In this document: piece after piece, positions 9,519 to 18,779 of the stretch | Layout: every line of letters begins with the position of its first letter | How positions within the stretch are numbered: position 1 is the stretch's first letter | NCBI GenBank assembly: GCA_011037195.1 | Contig: JAAEAF010014739.1 | Span: 186,001 to 250,000 of the forward strand | Source of the DNA: Triatoma infestans | Lineage: Eukaryota > Arthropoda > Insecta > Hemiptera > Reduviidae | Direction of reading: 5' to 3' | DNA length: 64,000 nucleotides | Notes under the pieces: generated by a model | What the model saw: the letters and a program-made list of their open reading frames with translations, nothing else | The model's database searches: none | Told to the model about the DNA's origin: nothing | Position numbers and translations under genes: made by a program

Positions 9519-12500
9519 ACAAGAACCTTATGCCTTTAAAGGTTTGGTTCGAGGACTGAGTGTGGTTGATGGCAGACTATTCGTGGCGGATGGCGGGGAC
9601 ATTCCTAGGGCATGTATTTTTGCCAGTCGGGGTGTCGACGCTGTCCTGCTTCGACAGTTCTGCTGTCGGGACTTGGTGGCGGTGAGGGTTGGTCTGGGGG
9701 TTGGTGGGCGTCGTCGCGACGTAGTTGTGGCTTCGGCTTACTTCCCCTATGATGGCCCCTCTCCTCCTCCTCAGGAGTTCATGGGTTTGGTTCAGTATTC
9801 GGAGACCAATGACATACCTATTATAATAGGGTGTGACGCGAATGCGCATCATGTCGTCTGGGGTAGCAGCGACACCAATGGTAGGGGTCGCGCTCTCATG
9901 GATTTCCTGGTGGGCACGCGATTAGAGGTCCTGAATAGGGGTACTGAACCCACTTTTGTTACTAGGATTAGAAGACAGGTTATTGATATTTCCCTTGCTT
10001 CTAGGAATTTTAGTGGTCTGATTAAGGATTGGAGGGTGAGTCCTGAGGCTTCCATCTCCGATCACAGGATGATTAGGTTTAGTCTGGGGATTGATCCAAT
10101 TACCCTGGCTAGTTATAGGAATCCTAGGAGGGCGGATTGGGGTTTATATTCTAGAATTATTGAAGATAAACTGACTATCCAATCAGAAGCCCCTGATGGT
10201 ATAGAGGAATTGGAAAGGGAGGCTGGTATTCTTCATGAACATATTAGATCCTCATTCGAGGAGTCTTGTCCTCCCAAGGTGGTTAAGGGTAGTAAGAACC
10301 CCTGGTGGTCCTCTTCGTTGGAAAAACTAAGGAGACAGGTAAGGGGCTCATACAGGAAGGCTGTCCTTGCTGATTCTTCGGAATCATGGGATAGTTATAA
10401 CAGTATTAAAAGAGCATATAAATATGCTCTGAGGAGAGCCAAGAGGAATTCCTGGAGATCCTTTTGTGAGGATATAAATTCGTTCCAGGAATCATCTAGA
10501 TTGGTACGGATTCTTAGTAAGGATAGGGACAGTCAGTTAGGTACCCTACGATACCCTGATGGTTCCTTTACAGGGGGGGAAGGGGAGACACTGCAGCTTT
10601 TGCTTGATACTCACTTCCCGGATAATATTGGTTTGAATGCTGCTTCGTCTTTGGTGTGTGGAAGGAGATGGAACCTTGAAGATGTATCCACCTTAGATGG
10701 GGTAGTTACACAGGATAGAGTCAGGTGGGCAGTACAAAGTTTCTCACCTTTCAAGTCACCTGGACCGGACGGGATTTATCCTTGTCTGTTGCAAAAGGGT
10801 GGGGACGTGCTGACGAAGGTATTGTTAAGATTGTTTAAAGGATGTTTGATGTTTGGTTATGTACCAACATTATGGAGAGAAGTAAGAGTAGTCTTTATTC
10901 CCAAGCCGGGAAGAAATGACTACTCTGACCCCAAGGCATTTAGACCCATTAGTCTTATGTCTTTCTTCTTGAAAACTTTGGAAAGGTTGGTGGATAGGTA
11001 TATTACTGATGGCCCATTAAGGGATCATCCACTCCATCCTAACCAACATGCTTATATTGTGGGTAAGTCGACAGAGACTGCATTGCATTGTCTCGTCGGT
11101 AGGATAGAATCTGCTTTGGAAATAAAAGAATATGCCCTAGGGTGTTTCTTTGATGTTGAGGGGGCATTTGACAGAGTATCGTTTGATGCTCTCGAAGATG
11201 CCTTGGTTCGAAAAGGTATACATCCTGTCTTAATCAATTGGATAGGTGTCTATCTTAGGAGTAGGGTTATACAGGCATCTCTTGGCGGGCGCACCGTGAT
11301 AGTAAAAGCGGGGAGAGGGTGCCCTCAAGGGGGTTGTCTCTCACCAAAGTTGTGGTGCGTCGTCATGGATGACCTTTTGGTTAGGCTGAACTCATCGGGA
11401 TTTTATGTGCAAGCATATGCCGATGATGGTGTCATTTTATTGTTAGGGCGCTGTTTGTCCACTATTTCGGACCTAATGCAAAGCGCCCTTAATATGGTAT
11501 ATTGTTGGGCACAGGATAAGGGTCTTTCCATTAATCCTATGAAGACCCAGGCAATTCTATTCACTCATAGAAGGAAGATAGTAGGTTTTACACCTCCTAG
11601 GTTGTTAGGTACTTCCATACAGGTTAGCAAATCAGTGAAGTTCCTTGGGGTAGTTCTCGACAGTAAATTGAACTGGTCGGAGCATGTTAAGACACAACAT
11701 CAAAAGGCGATAATCTCCTTTTGGCAATGTCGAAGAGTTGTTGGTAAGAATTGGGGAATCACTCCCAAGATGATGTTCTGGATTTATTGCATGGTCATTA
11801 AACCTAGATTGGTATATGCGGCTTTGGTGTGGTGGCGTCGCATTGAAACACGATCCGCTAGGCAGCTGTTGGAAGAAGTCCAACGCTTAGCTTGTCTGGC
11901 GGTGACTGGAGCGTTTCGGACTACACCGACCGCATCTATGGAGACTTTGTTAGGGATTCCACCTCTCTTTGTGGAGGTGAAAAACCAGGCAATGAAAACC
12001 TGTTATAGAATTAAACAGGCAGGTTTTTGGCAGGGTAAGCGATATGGTCATTCTACCATTTATCGTGAGATGCTTTTAAGGATTCCCATTACAGGCTTTC
12101 CTTCTGATAGGAATCTGAAAACTTTTGTCTTTGGTCATTCCTACAGGGTTAGGTTGCCTTCTAGGGAAGATTGGTTAACCCTGGGTCCGTCTGGTGTGAT
12201 TCCTGAGAATTATCTCCGATGCTACACGGACGGTTCCAGGATGGATGGTAGGTCTGGGGCTGCCGTCTATTTTGAGACGGGAGATCATTTGGTAGCGCCT
12301 CTTGGTGAGTGGGCCACCGTTTTCCAGGCTGAGGTTTATGCAATTCTTTGCTGTATTTTGGATGAGAGGGTGCGTAACACTAATTTAAAGGGTGTTTGTA
12401 TCTGCTCGGATAGCCAGGCTGCGTTGAAGGCGCTTAATTCATGTGTCTTCACTTCCAGATTGGTGTTGGAATGTTCTAGAAGACTGGAAGATCTTTCTTC

Positions 12501-13131
12501 ATTAAAGGATGTGCTTCTGGTCTGGGTTCCAGGTCATATGGGAATTTTTGGGAATGAGGAGGTGGATAGGTTTGCCAAATTAGGTGCCTCTCTCCCTTTC
12601 ATTGGTCCAGAGCCTGCTGTTGGTGTGTCTTCTGACACATGTTTGTCGGGCTTTCAGACGTGGATGACCTCACAGCACTCATCCTTATGGATGAGTGCAG
12701 TGGGTTGTCGGCAGTCTAAAATGCTCATTGGGGGCCCGGACGGAGCTTTGAGTAGTGGGGTCCGATGTCTTTCACGGACCTCCCTCAGGTATCTGGTTGG
12801 ATTCCTCACTGGGCATTGTGGTTTAAGGAGACATCTCTATATAATGGGACTTGTGCCTGACCCCTTTTGTAGAGTTTGTGAAACTGAGGAGGAAACACCC
12901 ATGCATCTGATGACGAATTGTTTGGGTTGTGAGGAGATTAGGTTTAGGACCTTCGGCCGGAATAGGATGTCGGTAGAGGATCTTAAGCTGTGTCCTTTTA
13001 AGGTTTTGGTCCGATTTGTTCGGTCTGTTGTGAAACTTAGATGGTTGAACCTGGGCCTGGATTTGTATTCTAGTCCCAGTGGTTGTTATTCTTTAGGGGT
13101 AGCTATATGGGCCCTGGGGGGCTTTGGATAG
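9517..13131 (+). CDS. LINE-A ORF2: endonuclease-RT-RNase H polyprotein, 5'-truncated
   Basis: An uninterrupted frame of about 1200 codons ends at TAG 13129-13131. There is no natural start: 9544 is TTG, and the frame reads upstream as QEPYAFKGLVRGL to the truncation. Numbering residues from 9544, the apurinic-like endonuclease has GCDANAH at 97-102 and SDHR at 172-175. The RT has a FIPKPGRNDY block at about 451, a KSPGPDG block before it, and catalytic YADDGV at 625-630. RNase H has CYTDGS at 893, FQAEVYA at about 926, CSDSQAA and WVPGHMGIFGNEEVDR. A Cys/His cluster at about 1096-1127 (CRVCETEEETPMHLMTNC) closes the protein. The frame is free of stops, so the copy is young or was recently mobilised. 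It cannot be autonomous without the missing 5' part. Confidence 0.9.
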   Translation, partial: TQEPYAFKGLVRGLSVVDGRLFVADGGDIPRACIFASRGVDAVLLRQFCCRDLVAVRVGLGVGGRRRDVVVASAYFPYDGPSPPPQEFMGLVQYSETNDIPIIIGCDANAHHVVWGSSDTNGRGRALMDFLVGTRLEVLNRGTEPTFVTRIRRQVIDISLASRNFSGLIKDWRVSPEASISDHRMIRFSLGIDPITLASYRNPRRADWGLYSRIIEDKLTIQSEAPDGIEELEREAGILHEHIRSSFEESCPPKVVKGSKNPWWSSSLEKLRRQVRGSYRKAVLADSSESWDSYNSIKRAYKYALRRAKRNSWRSFCEDINSFQESSRLVRILSKDRDSQLGTLRYPDGSFTGGEGETLQLLLDTHFPDNIGLNAASSLVCGRRWNLEDVSTLDGVVTQDRVRWAVQSFSPFKSPGPDGIYPCLLQKGGDVLTKVLLRLFKGCLMFGYVPTLWREVRVVFIPKPGRNDYSDPKAFRPISLMSFFLKTLERLVDRYITDGPLRDHPLHPNQHAYIVGKSTETALHCLVGRIESALEIKEYALGCFFDVEGAFDRVSFDALEDALVRKGIHPVLINWIGVYLRSRVIQASLGGRTVIVKAGRGCPQGGCLSPKLWCVVMDDLLVRLNSSGFYVQAYADDGVILLLGRCLSTISDLMQSALNMVYCWAQDKGLSINPMKTQAILFTHRRKIVGFTPPRLLGTSIQVSKSVKFLGVVLDSKLNWSEHVKTQHQKAIISFWQCRRVVGKNWGITPKMMFWIYCMVIKPRLVYAALVWWRRIETRSARQLLEEVQRLACLAVTGAFRTTPTASMETLLGIPPLFVEVKNQAMKTCYRIKQAGFWQGKRYGHSTIYREMLLRIPITGFPSDRNLKTFVFGHSYRVRLPSREDWLTLGPSGVIPENYLRCYTDGSRMDGRSGAAVYFETGDHLVAPLGEWATVFQAEVYAILCCILDERVRNTNLKGVCICSDSQAALKALNSCVFTSRLVLECSRRLEDLSSLKDVLLVWVPGHMGIFGNEEVDRFAKLGASLPFIGPEPAVGVSSDTCLSGFQTWMTSQHSSLWMSAVGCRQSKMLIGGPDGALSSGVRCLSRTSLRYLVGFLTGHCGLRRHLYIMGLVPDPFCRVCETEEETPMHLMTNCLGCEEIRFRTFGRNRMSVEDLKLCPFKVLVRFVRSVVKLRWLNLGLDLYSSPSGCYSLGVAIWALGGFG

Positions 13132-13172
13132 CGTAGGGTTTTGCCCTCCCCTTTCGCGAATAATAATAATAA
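9519..13172 (+). mobile_element. LINE-A, 5'-truncated non-LTR retrotransposon
   Basis: An I/R1-group LINE is inserted in SINE1. It starts inside the endonuclease domain, just before the catalytic Glu motif (QEPYAFKG, 9520-9543), so ORF1 and the first 40-50 residues of ORF2 are missing. It ends with a short 3' UTR and (TAA)n at 13160-13175. TAAAC flanks it on both sides (9514-9518 and 13173-13177). Copies at 8332 and 25546 end at the same (TAA)n, which shows where the LINE stops and SINE1 resumes. Confidence 0.9.
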
Positions 13173-13279
13173 TAAACGGCGTGAGAACTGCGGCGTGCTT
13201 ACCACCCGCCTCCCATTCAAATCGCCTTCTGGCAAGCATTGGTCCTTCATGGGCTGTTGCGCCCTAGGGTTTTTTTTTT
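13173..13279 (+). mobile_element. SINE1, 3' part of the split copy
   Basis: After the LINE-A (TAA)n tail, the sequence resumes with GGCGTGAGAACTGCGG, CGCCTTCTGGCAAGCATTGG and a terminal T-run. This aligns with 4180-4299. The SINE ends immediately before the downstream copy of the 16-bp duplication. Confidence 0.9.
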
Positions 13280-13740
13280 ATTAAATACTTATTATTAATA
13301 TTATGTAGATGATAGAACCGTATAATAGACTGAAATGGCACTTTAGTGGTAAGTGTAACGGCACCATCTCCCAAGAATACCTCTTAAATAAATTTTCCCA
13401 TAAAAAAGTTACCAGCAAAAGTTGTATAGCTCTTTATGATTATTGATATACGATGTTTTAAGAAATTCGTTGGAGCCGTTTTCGAAAAAAATGCTGAAAA
13501 AGAAAAAGACTGAAAATCTATTTAGTAATGTGGTATATCTATTCGACCGATTTTTTCTAAAACTTCATTGTCGCGCCCCTTGAAAGAACCTAAATGAAAT
13601 ACCAAGTTTCAAGAGAGCGAGCGAGACCAATTTCTAAGAACCGCATTTGCAGACCCGGGGGAGGAGGACCCCAACACATGTATTTCCGGTACACAATCGC
13701 AATACTTCCTATTAATCTTCGCAGTAAGAGAAATTTTAAT
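13280..13740 (-). repeat. R-family repeat, left part of the split copy
   Basis: Continuation of the copy at 9296-9366. It shows TATGTAGATGATAGAACCGT, TAAATTTTCCC, GTTGTATAGCTCTTTATGA, GAAATTCGTTGGAGCCGTTTTC and finally ACACATGTATTTCCGG and CGCAATACTTCC, with CAGTAAGAG near the left end. Both parts together form one R element in order. Confidence 0.8.
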
Positions 13741-14520
13741 ATATATTTCTAATATAAATTGTGCATTAACATAATAATTGTGAATAATAATATGTCTTCT
13801 TTATTAACATTATCCTTGGGGTTTTCTTCTGGCCTTGGAAATGAAATAATAAAATTGTTTTTATATATTATTGTTAGTATTATTATTAGGAGGAGGTCTA
13901 GAGAGGGGATTATATTTCGTTAGGACTATCAGAGATTGTCATCATCATCATCATCGTGGTCGTCTTCTCAAAAAGAAGAAAAAAAATTATTAAAGTATGA
14001 CCTTGATATAGTCTAAGTGGAGGGTGTTGCCGCTTAAATTTTACTGCGGCGTTGTGGTGGTGGCCCATTTTCCTTAAGCGACGAAATATCATCTTCATCT
14101 CTATATTGACCCCCCTTCCCCCCACCGCTATATTATTATTCCTTTATTCTCCTCCCTCCTCCTTTTCTACATCTCCTCCTAGTTCATATGAATTTCTTTT
14201 TACTTCTTTCTCTTTCATAATATAAAAAAAAAGTGATCTTCTTGATGATATAAAGATGGAGTTATTCAATATCTGTGGCGGTTTTATAACATTTATTTAT
14301 TTTTTTCATTTTTTCTATTTTCCATTTATTAAATGTTCACTATACAATTTATTGCGCATATATATATATATATGTATGTATATGTATATGTATTGCTATT
14401 GCATGCACAATAAATTGTTATTGAGATATGAGAAGTTTAATGAAGAAAGATAATTTCTAGTTATGTAGCCAGTTAAATATCTATTTCTTTGGTGAAGGTA
14501 GAACAGCTGAGTTAAGATGT
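13740..14520. other. unassigned low-complexity DNA
   Basis: It contains a (CAT)n run near 13938-13956, C-rich and CT-rich tracts at 14108-14180 and a (TA)n/(GTAT)n block near 14358-14390. No gene or element ends are seen. Confidence 0.4.
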
Positions 14521-14526
14521 CTATAT

Positions 14527-15512
14527 TTTTATTACTTTCTCTTACTCCTAGTAAGTGGAAGTATTGTAATCGTGTTAAATTTTCTATATCACGTTTTCAT
14601 CGGAATATCCGTTTTGAGGTCCCCTGAGTCCAAAAAAGTGGTTTTTAGCAAATGGTTTTTGTGTGTATGTGAACACCACAGCTCACAAACGAAAAACCCT
14701 TGAAAGTTGAAACTTGATATTCCGTTTAGTTATCACCATGGGGATCTGACTAGTACGTTATCTATCAAAATATCTCAACCGGAAGTACCACTTTACTAGT
14801 TTTGCTTTTTTTACTTTTTTGCGATTTCCTCAAAAATGGCTCCGACGATTTTTCTTTATATCAACTACACTTTACAAAGAGCTACCACTTTTATCTGAAA
14901 CATTTCTCCGGGAAAATTCATTTAAAGGCACTTTTAAGGGAGGGGTGTTTACAGCTTCCTCTAAAGTAAAGTGCTGTTTCGTTTATTACACAATTCTGTC
15001 ATCTAAATAATGTTAATTAGAATTAAATATGTTGTTGAAATTCCGAGTATGATAAAAATCGAATGACCGGAAGTGCGCGTTTACTTTTACCACTTTACTA
15101 AATACTTTTTTCACTTTTTTTGCAATTTTTCTCAGGAAGGGTTCCAACGATTTTCTTGGAACTTCCTATATAAACTACACATACAAAGATCTACAAATTT
15201 TGCTTTAAACATTTCTGTGGGAAAATTCATTTAAGTGCAACTTTAAGGAAGGGGTTGGGTTACGTTTAACTCTAAAGTGCTATCATAGTTTATTAGATAA
15301 TTCTTATCATCCAAACAAAACTAATTAGAAATAAATAGATGGCCAAAATTCCGTGTTTCAAGAAAATTAGTAAACCGGAATTGCACTTTTACTGAACAGT
15401 TTTTTTTTTCACTTTTCGACGAATTTCATTAAATCTGGTACACAAACTATAAAATTTGTCAATTATAATTTTGAGAACTGGAGTAGTTGTGTAAGTGTTT
15501 CACACCAATTTT
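14527..15512 (+). repeat. R-family repeat, full-length copy with duplicated internal unit
   Basis: Best complete copy. The left stem-loop is ACTTTCTCTTACTCCTAGTAAG at 14529, and the right end is TGTGTAAGTGTTTCACACC at about 15487-15510. The internal unit occurs twice: 14779-15068 (CCGGAAGTACCACTTTACT to AAAATCGAATGACCGG) and 15075-15372 (ACCACTTTACTAAAT to AATTAGTAAACCGG). Each unit carries CCAACGATTTT, TCATTTAAG and a closing ATTCCG segment. No coding potential is visible. Confidence 0.85.
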
Positions 15513-15689
15513 TTTTTGTATGTTTTATAAAAGAACATATAGTAATATAATACTGTCACCTGCCTCCATGAAAGCTGGTCATAATTAAAAAAAATTTGAT
15601 GTGAGCTATATGCTGTTATGCAGTTAGTCATTCAGTTAGTTACATTTTAGTTCAGAAGACAGCACTTAGTAACCCGGAAGAAACTCAAA

Positions 15690-15935
15690 TAAGATTTGAT
15701 ACGCAACACATTCTGCAGAACCCCCAAAAATAATTTTTTTTGAAAATTAATTAGATTTCCTTCAAATTCGGGATTGTATCAATGGTCCTAGTATAAATAT
15801 ATTAATATTATTGTACACTCTATTAAAGTGGCAGATTAGAAGTAAGCATAACGATACTATTCCCTCACTCCCCACCAAAAAATCAATTTTCCCGGGAAAA
15901 TGTTAGAAATAAAAATGTTAGATATATATAGATAG
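15690..15935 (-). repeat. R-family repeat, right part of a copy split by a solo LTR
   Basis: GATTTCCTTCAAATTCGGGAT and TTTTCCCGGGAAAATGTTAG are R blocks on the minus strand. The copy ends at GATAG (15931-15935), the insertion duplication of the LTR, and resumes at 16730. Confidence 0.75.
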
Positions 15936-16729
15936 TGTCTGCGCGGCAGACACCCAAGACGAGATGGCAAGTAGCGGGTGACAAACAAAATGATCAATAA
16001 TACAAACAAATGAAAATGAGACTTACCCTTTGATGAGGGTGAGTGGTGAATTAAAGAAGGATTGATGAGACGAATGGCGGACTGAGAAAGGAAGAGGTGG
16101 CGTATGTGTGTGTATGTGGCGAAGAAAGGAACTCAGGTGAGCGTAGAAGGATTGGACTGCTTCTTCAGAAGCGGATGATGCCGTTGTTGAAGCGGCAGGT
16201 GATGACGAGTCCACTAACGTGCAGTTGAGATAGCCTCGTGAAGATGATGGCGCGTAGAGATGAGTCTTGGTAATTACCGAAGAGTCAAAGTTAACAATTA
16301 ACACGGCAAATAGGCGCGTATAAGGCGACACAAAATTTAAAGGCGAAATTAATAGTACACCACAGACTAAGAAGAAGCGGTAAAACTGAGGTTAGCTAGT
16401 CGGGCGACAGAAGAAGAGAACGGTGCAAACACTGTTATCCAGGCGAGATACAGAAGACAAGTGAAGAAATTTTAGAGGAATAAAGAACGTTTGAAGGGTG
16501 TGGGAAACTAAATAACGCGCGAACTCCGAAAGATAAAAGTGCCGACAATCCCACCACCAAGAGAGAAAGAGAGGGAAAAATGCGGGGAAGCGTGAGAACG
16601 AGGCGGACGATGAAGAAAAGGAAATAATAATAATAATCTTGAAATGGCAAGGGATTAACAGTAGTGTGGTAATAAAAGGGCAATAAAGGCGAAGCGGAGT
16701 TAAGCTGTCAAAGGTGCCGCGACCTAACA
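15936..16729. mobile_element. solo LTR of a retrotransposon, 794 bp
   Basis: The insert begins TGTCTGCGCGGCAGACA (a 7-bp palindrome around GCG) and ends CGACCTAACA, so it has the TG...CA ends of an LTR. GATAG flanks it on both sides (15931-15935 and 16730-16734). Removing it with one GATAG restores a continuous R repeat (ATATAGATAG/CATACGAAG). It is GC-richer than its surroundings and has no pol frame. The 5-bp duplication fits Gypsy, BEL or Copia; I cannot choose between them, and orientation is undetermined. Confidence 0.85.
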
Positions 16730-17050
16730 GATAGCATACGAAGTTTGAAAATCGGTAAAACTGAAAAGACCATTCACTAAAGTAGCACTTTTGGGTGATG
16801 GGTTTTCACCGAAACCTTCGTGTCAGATGCGGTGCTAGTGCCAAAGCCGAATTCCGAAATTGATCATCCAGCGATTCTTCATTTTTGAGATATTTTGTTA
16901 AAACACACAGCTATAGACCATTCGCTAAAAATATCTTTTTTCGTACTCAAGGGACCTCAAAACCTGTATTATTGGTGAAAAACTCAATTATCAAAATTTG
17001 ACAAGATCACAATACTTTGTCTTTCCAAAGGCGCAAGTAAAGGTAGAACA
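16730..17050 (-). repeat. R-family repeat, left part of the split copy
   Basis: It resumes with ATAGCATACGAAGTTTGAAA and runs through CGAAACCTTCGTGTCAGATG, GACCATTCGCTAAAAATATC and AATTTGACAAGATCACAATA to the left-end region. Confidence 0.8.
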
Positions 17051-17495
17051 GAACTCTGCCTTAGCGAATTAGACTGTTTTTTTTTTTTTAGTTTTAGTAG
17101 AAAGGATCTGGTCTGTGCTAATGGTTATTCTTAATGGTTAAAAAAATTTTGAAGAGAATCAACTTTGAAGAAAATCCTTTATTTAGAAAATCAAAAGATC
17201 GAATCCGGCAATCGAAATGATAGTGGCTGGCATATGGAGACTGGTTAAAAATTCGTATAGTTTGTTGTTTAAGTTTTGTACAAATAATTAATTATTTTAA
17301 AACTGAACTATCACCACAATCTTCTGGTACGTAATGCCCACCACATTTATTTATCACAAATCCTTGGCGTAGACTGAAGCGGCGGTGAGCACGCGATCAT
17401 TTTAATGTAAATATCAGCCTCCTAGGATAGCTGCTGTGTAAGCTTCCATGATGGCAAAATAATAGTTTCCAGTCGTCGTTCATACCAGATGTATA
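17050..17495. other. unassigned AT-rich DNA
   Basis: No gene or element is recognised. Confidence 0.4.
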
Positions 17496-17498
17496 GCT

Positions 17499-17604
17499 CG
17501 GCAACTTATTTGTGACACCCAAACAGCTGTTAAGTTGCGCCGACTACCAACCGACTTGAGACGTCATTTAACACAGCTTACAGGTTTCACAAGTTGCCGA
17601 AGTA
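17499..17604. mobile_element. miniature foldback element, about 105 bp
   Basis: CTCGGCAACTTATTTGTGAC at the left is an imperfect inverted copy of the right end (CACAAGTTGCCGAAG). The inner parts (ACAGCTGTTAAGTTG versus CATTTAACACAGCTTAC) also pair. The whole segment could fold into one hairpin. It looks like a very small MITE, but no target duplication is evident. Confidence 0.45.
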
Positions 17605-18480
17605 AATGTATGCATATTATATTGATTATGACTGTTTATACATGATCTTGATTTCTTTTTGCTTGTAGTATATATATTGTATATTGTTGCAAAATAAATA
17701 AATAAATTTCAAAAATATATAGTTTAACTATGAAAGAAGTGGTTGTTGTAAAAATTATAAAGTAGGTAATTCCAATCATAACTGCTGAATGAGTTAGGAA
17801 GGTCACTCACCCGAAGCGGCATCGCGAAAAAGCAACAAATAAATAAACACAAAAAATAAGTAAATGATAACAGATAAAAAATAGTTGTAATGAAAACTAG
17901 TAGAGAGATAAACACATCTTTGAGGCTTGTTGATGGTTGATGATGCTTCCGCTGGAAGCTAGGTCTGGCAGGGACGGTGTATAATTTGACGTGTATGTGT
18001 TGTGTGTACACTTCTGGTAGCTAGGAGGATGTCAAAAGTGTTTTCAGGCGGAAGCGGTGAGTTATGTACACACGTACTCACACAGAGTTACTGAGATAGG
18101 TGCCATGATGAATTACTATAGAAGCAAAACAGCGTCAAACACTGAGAACAAGTTGATTGCACAATCAGAATACAGTAATTCAGTCAAAAAAGGCGTAGGT
18201 TTCAGGAAGAACGGAAAAAAGAGGGAAGCCAAAACCTGGGAAGTATGAGGTGAGATGGTCAGAATTCAGGGAAATAAATAAAATTAAAGGAAGGTGAGTG
18301 AGAAAGAGCAAAGAAGACTAGGAAATAGTGAAAGGGGGACTGATTAGGATGGCCGGAAGGCGCGGGCGCGCGTAGGAAATGACAAGCATGGTTTAGGAAA
18401 GAATAAACTCAATGTAGCATCTTTCAGTGAAACTTAAAGCAGAATACCTTACAGATGAGATCTAATATCTTGAACTTTGT
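17605..18480. other. unassigned, GC-richer patch
   Basis: The sequence from about 17930 to 18380 is less AT-rich and purine-rich on the plus strand (GGAAGGCGCGGGCGCGCG near 18354). It resembles the solo LTR at 15936 in style, but I could not find matching ends or a duplication. It could be another LTR or host DNA. Confidence 0.3.
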
Positions 18481-18745
18481 GTCAATTAAGATTCGATAAA
18501 GTTCCCATTTAGCCTTCCGGAGATTCCTGACCTTGGATTTTAAAAGCGGTGTCTGTAGTGGCTTGCTGGTATATGGTATTATGTCTCTTGCTGCTGGTAT
18601 ATGGTATATGTCTCTTCTGAACTGCCAAGTGATCCGAACTTCGTCAATTTTTATTTATAGAAGAGCTTAATTCAGATCTGGTAAACCACCACGGATGGGA
18701 ATCCTTGTGGCCTTACCATCCATTCAGATGCTTAGATTATTAAAA
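18480..18745 (-). pseudogene. possible LINE remnant
   Basis: Minus-strand reading gives a broken stretch with KSKVRNLRKAKWELYR-like residues, the style of the linker between endonuclease and RT in LINE pol proteins, and CCACAAGGATTCCCATCCG upstream. There are no catalytic motifs. This is a weak call from amino-acid style only. Confidence 0.25.
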
Positions 18746-18779
18746 TTCTAATATTTCTGACAGGACAAGTCCTTGCTGA

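Noticed and set aside
9367..13279. A single composite LINE driven by its own tRNA-like promoter
   Set aside because: Other LINE-A copies (8332-8447, 25546-26413) end at (TAA)n without the SINE1 tail, and SINE1 exists alone at 4038-4299. Nested insertion explains both.
17930..18420. A second LTR related to the one at 15936
   Set aside because: Composition is similar, but no TG...CA ends or flanking duplication could be found.
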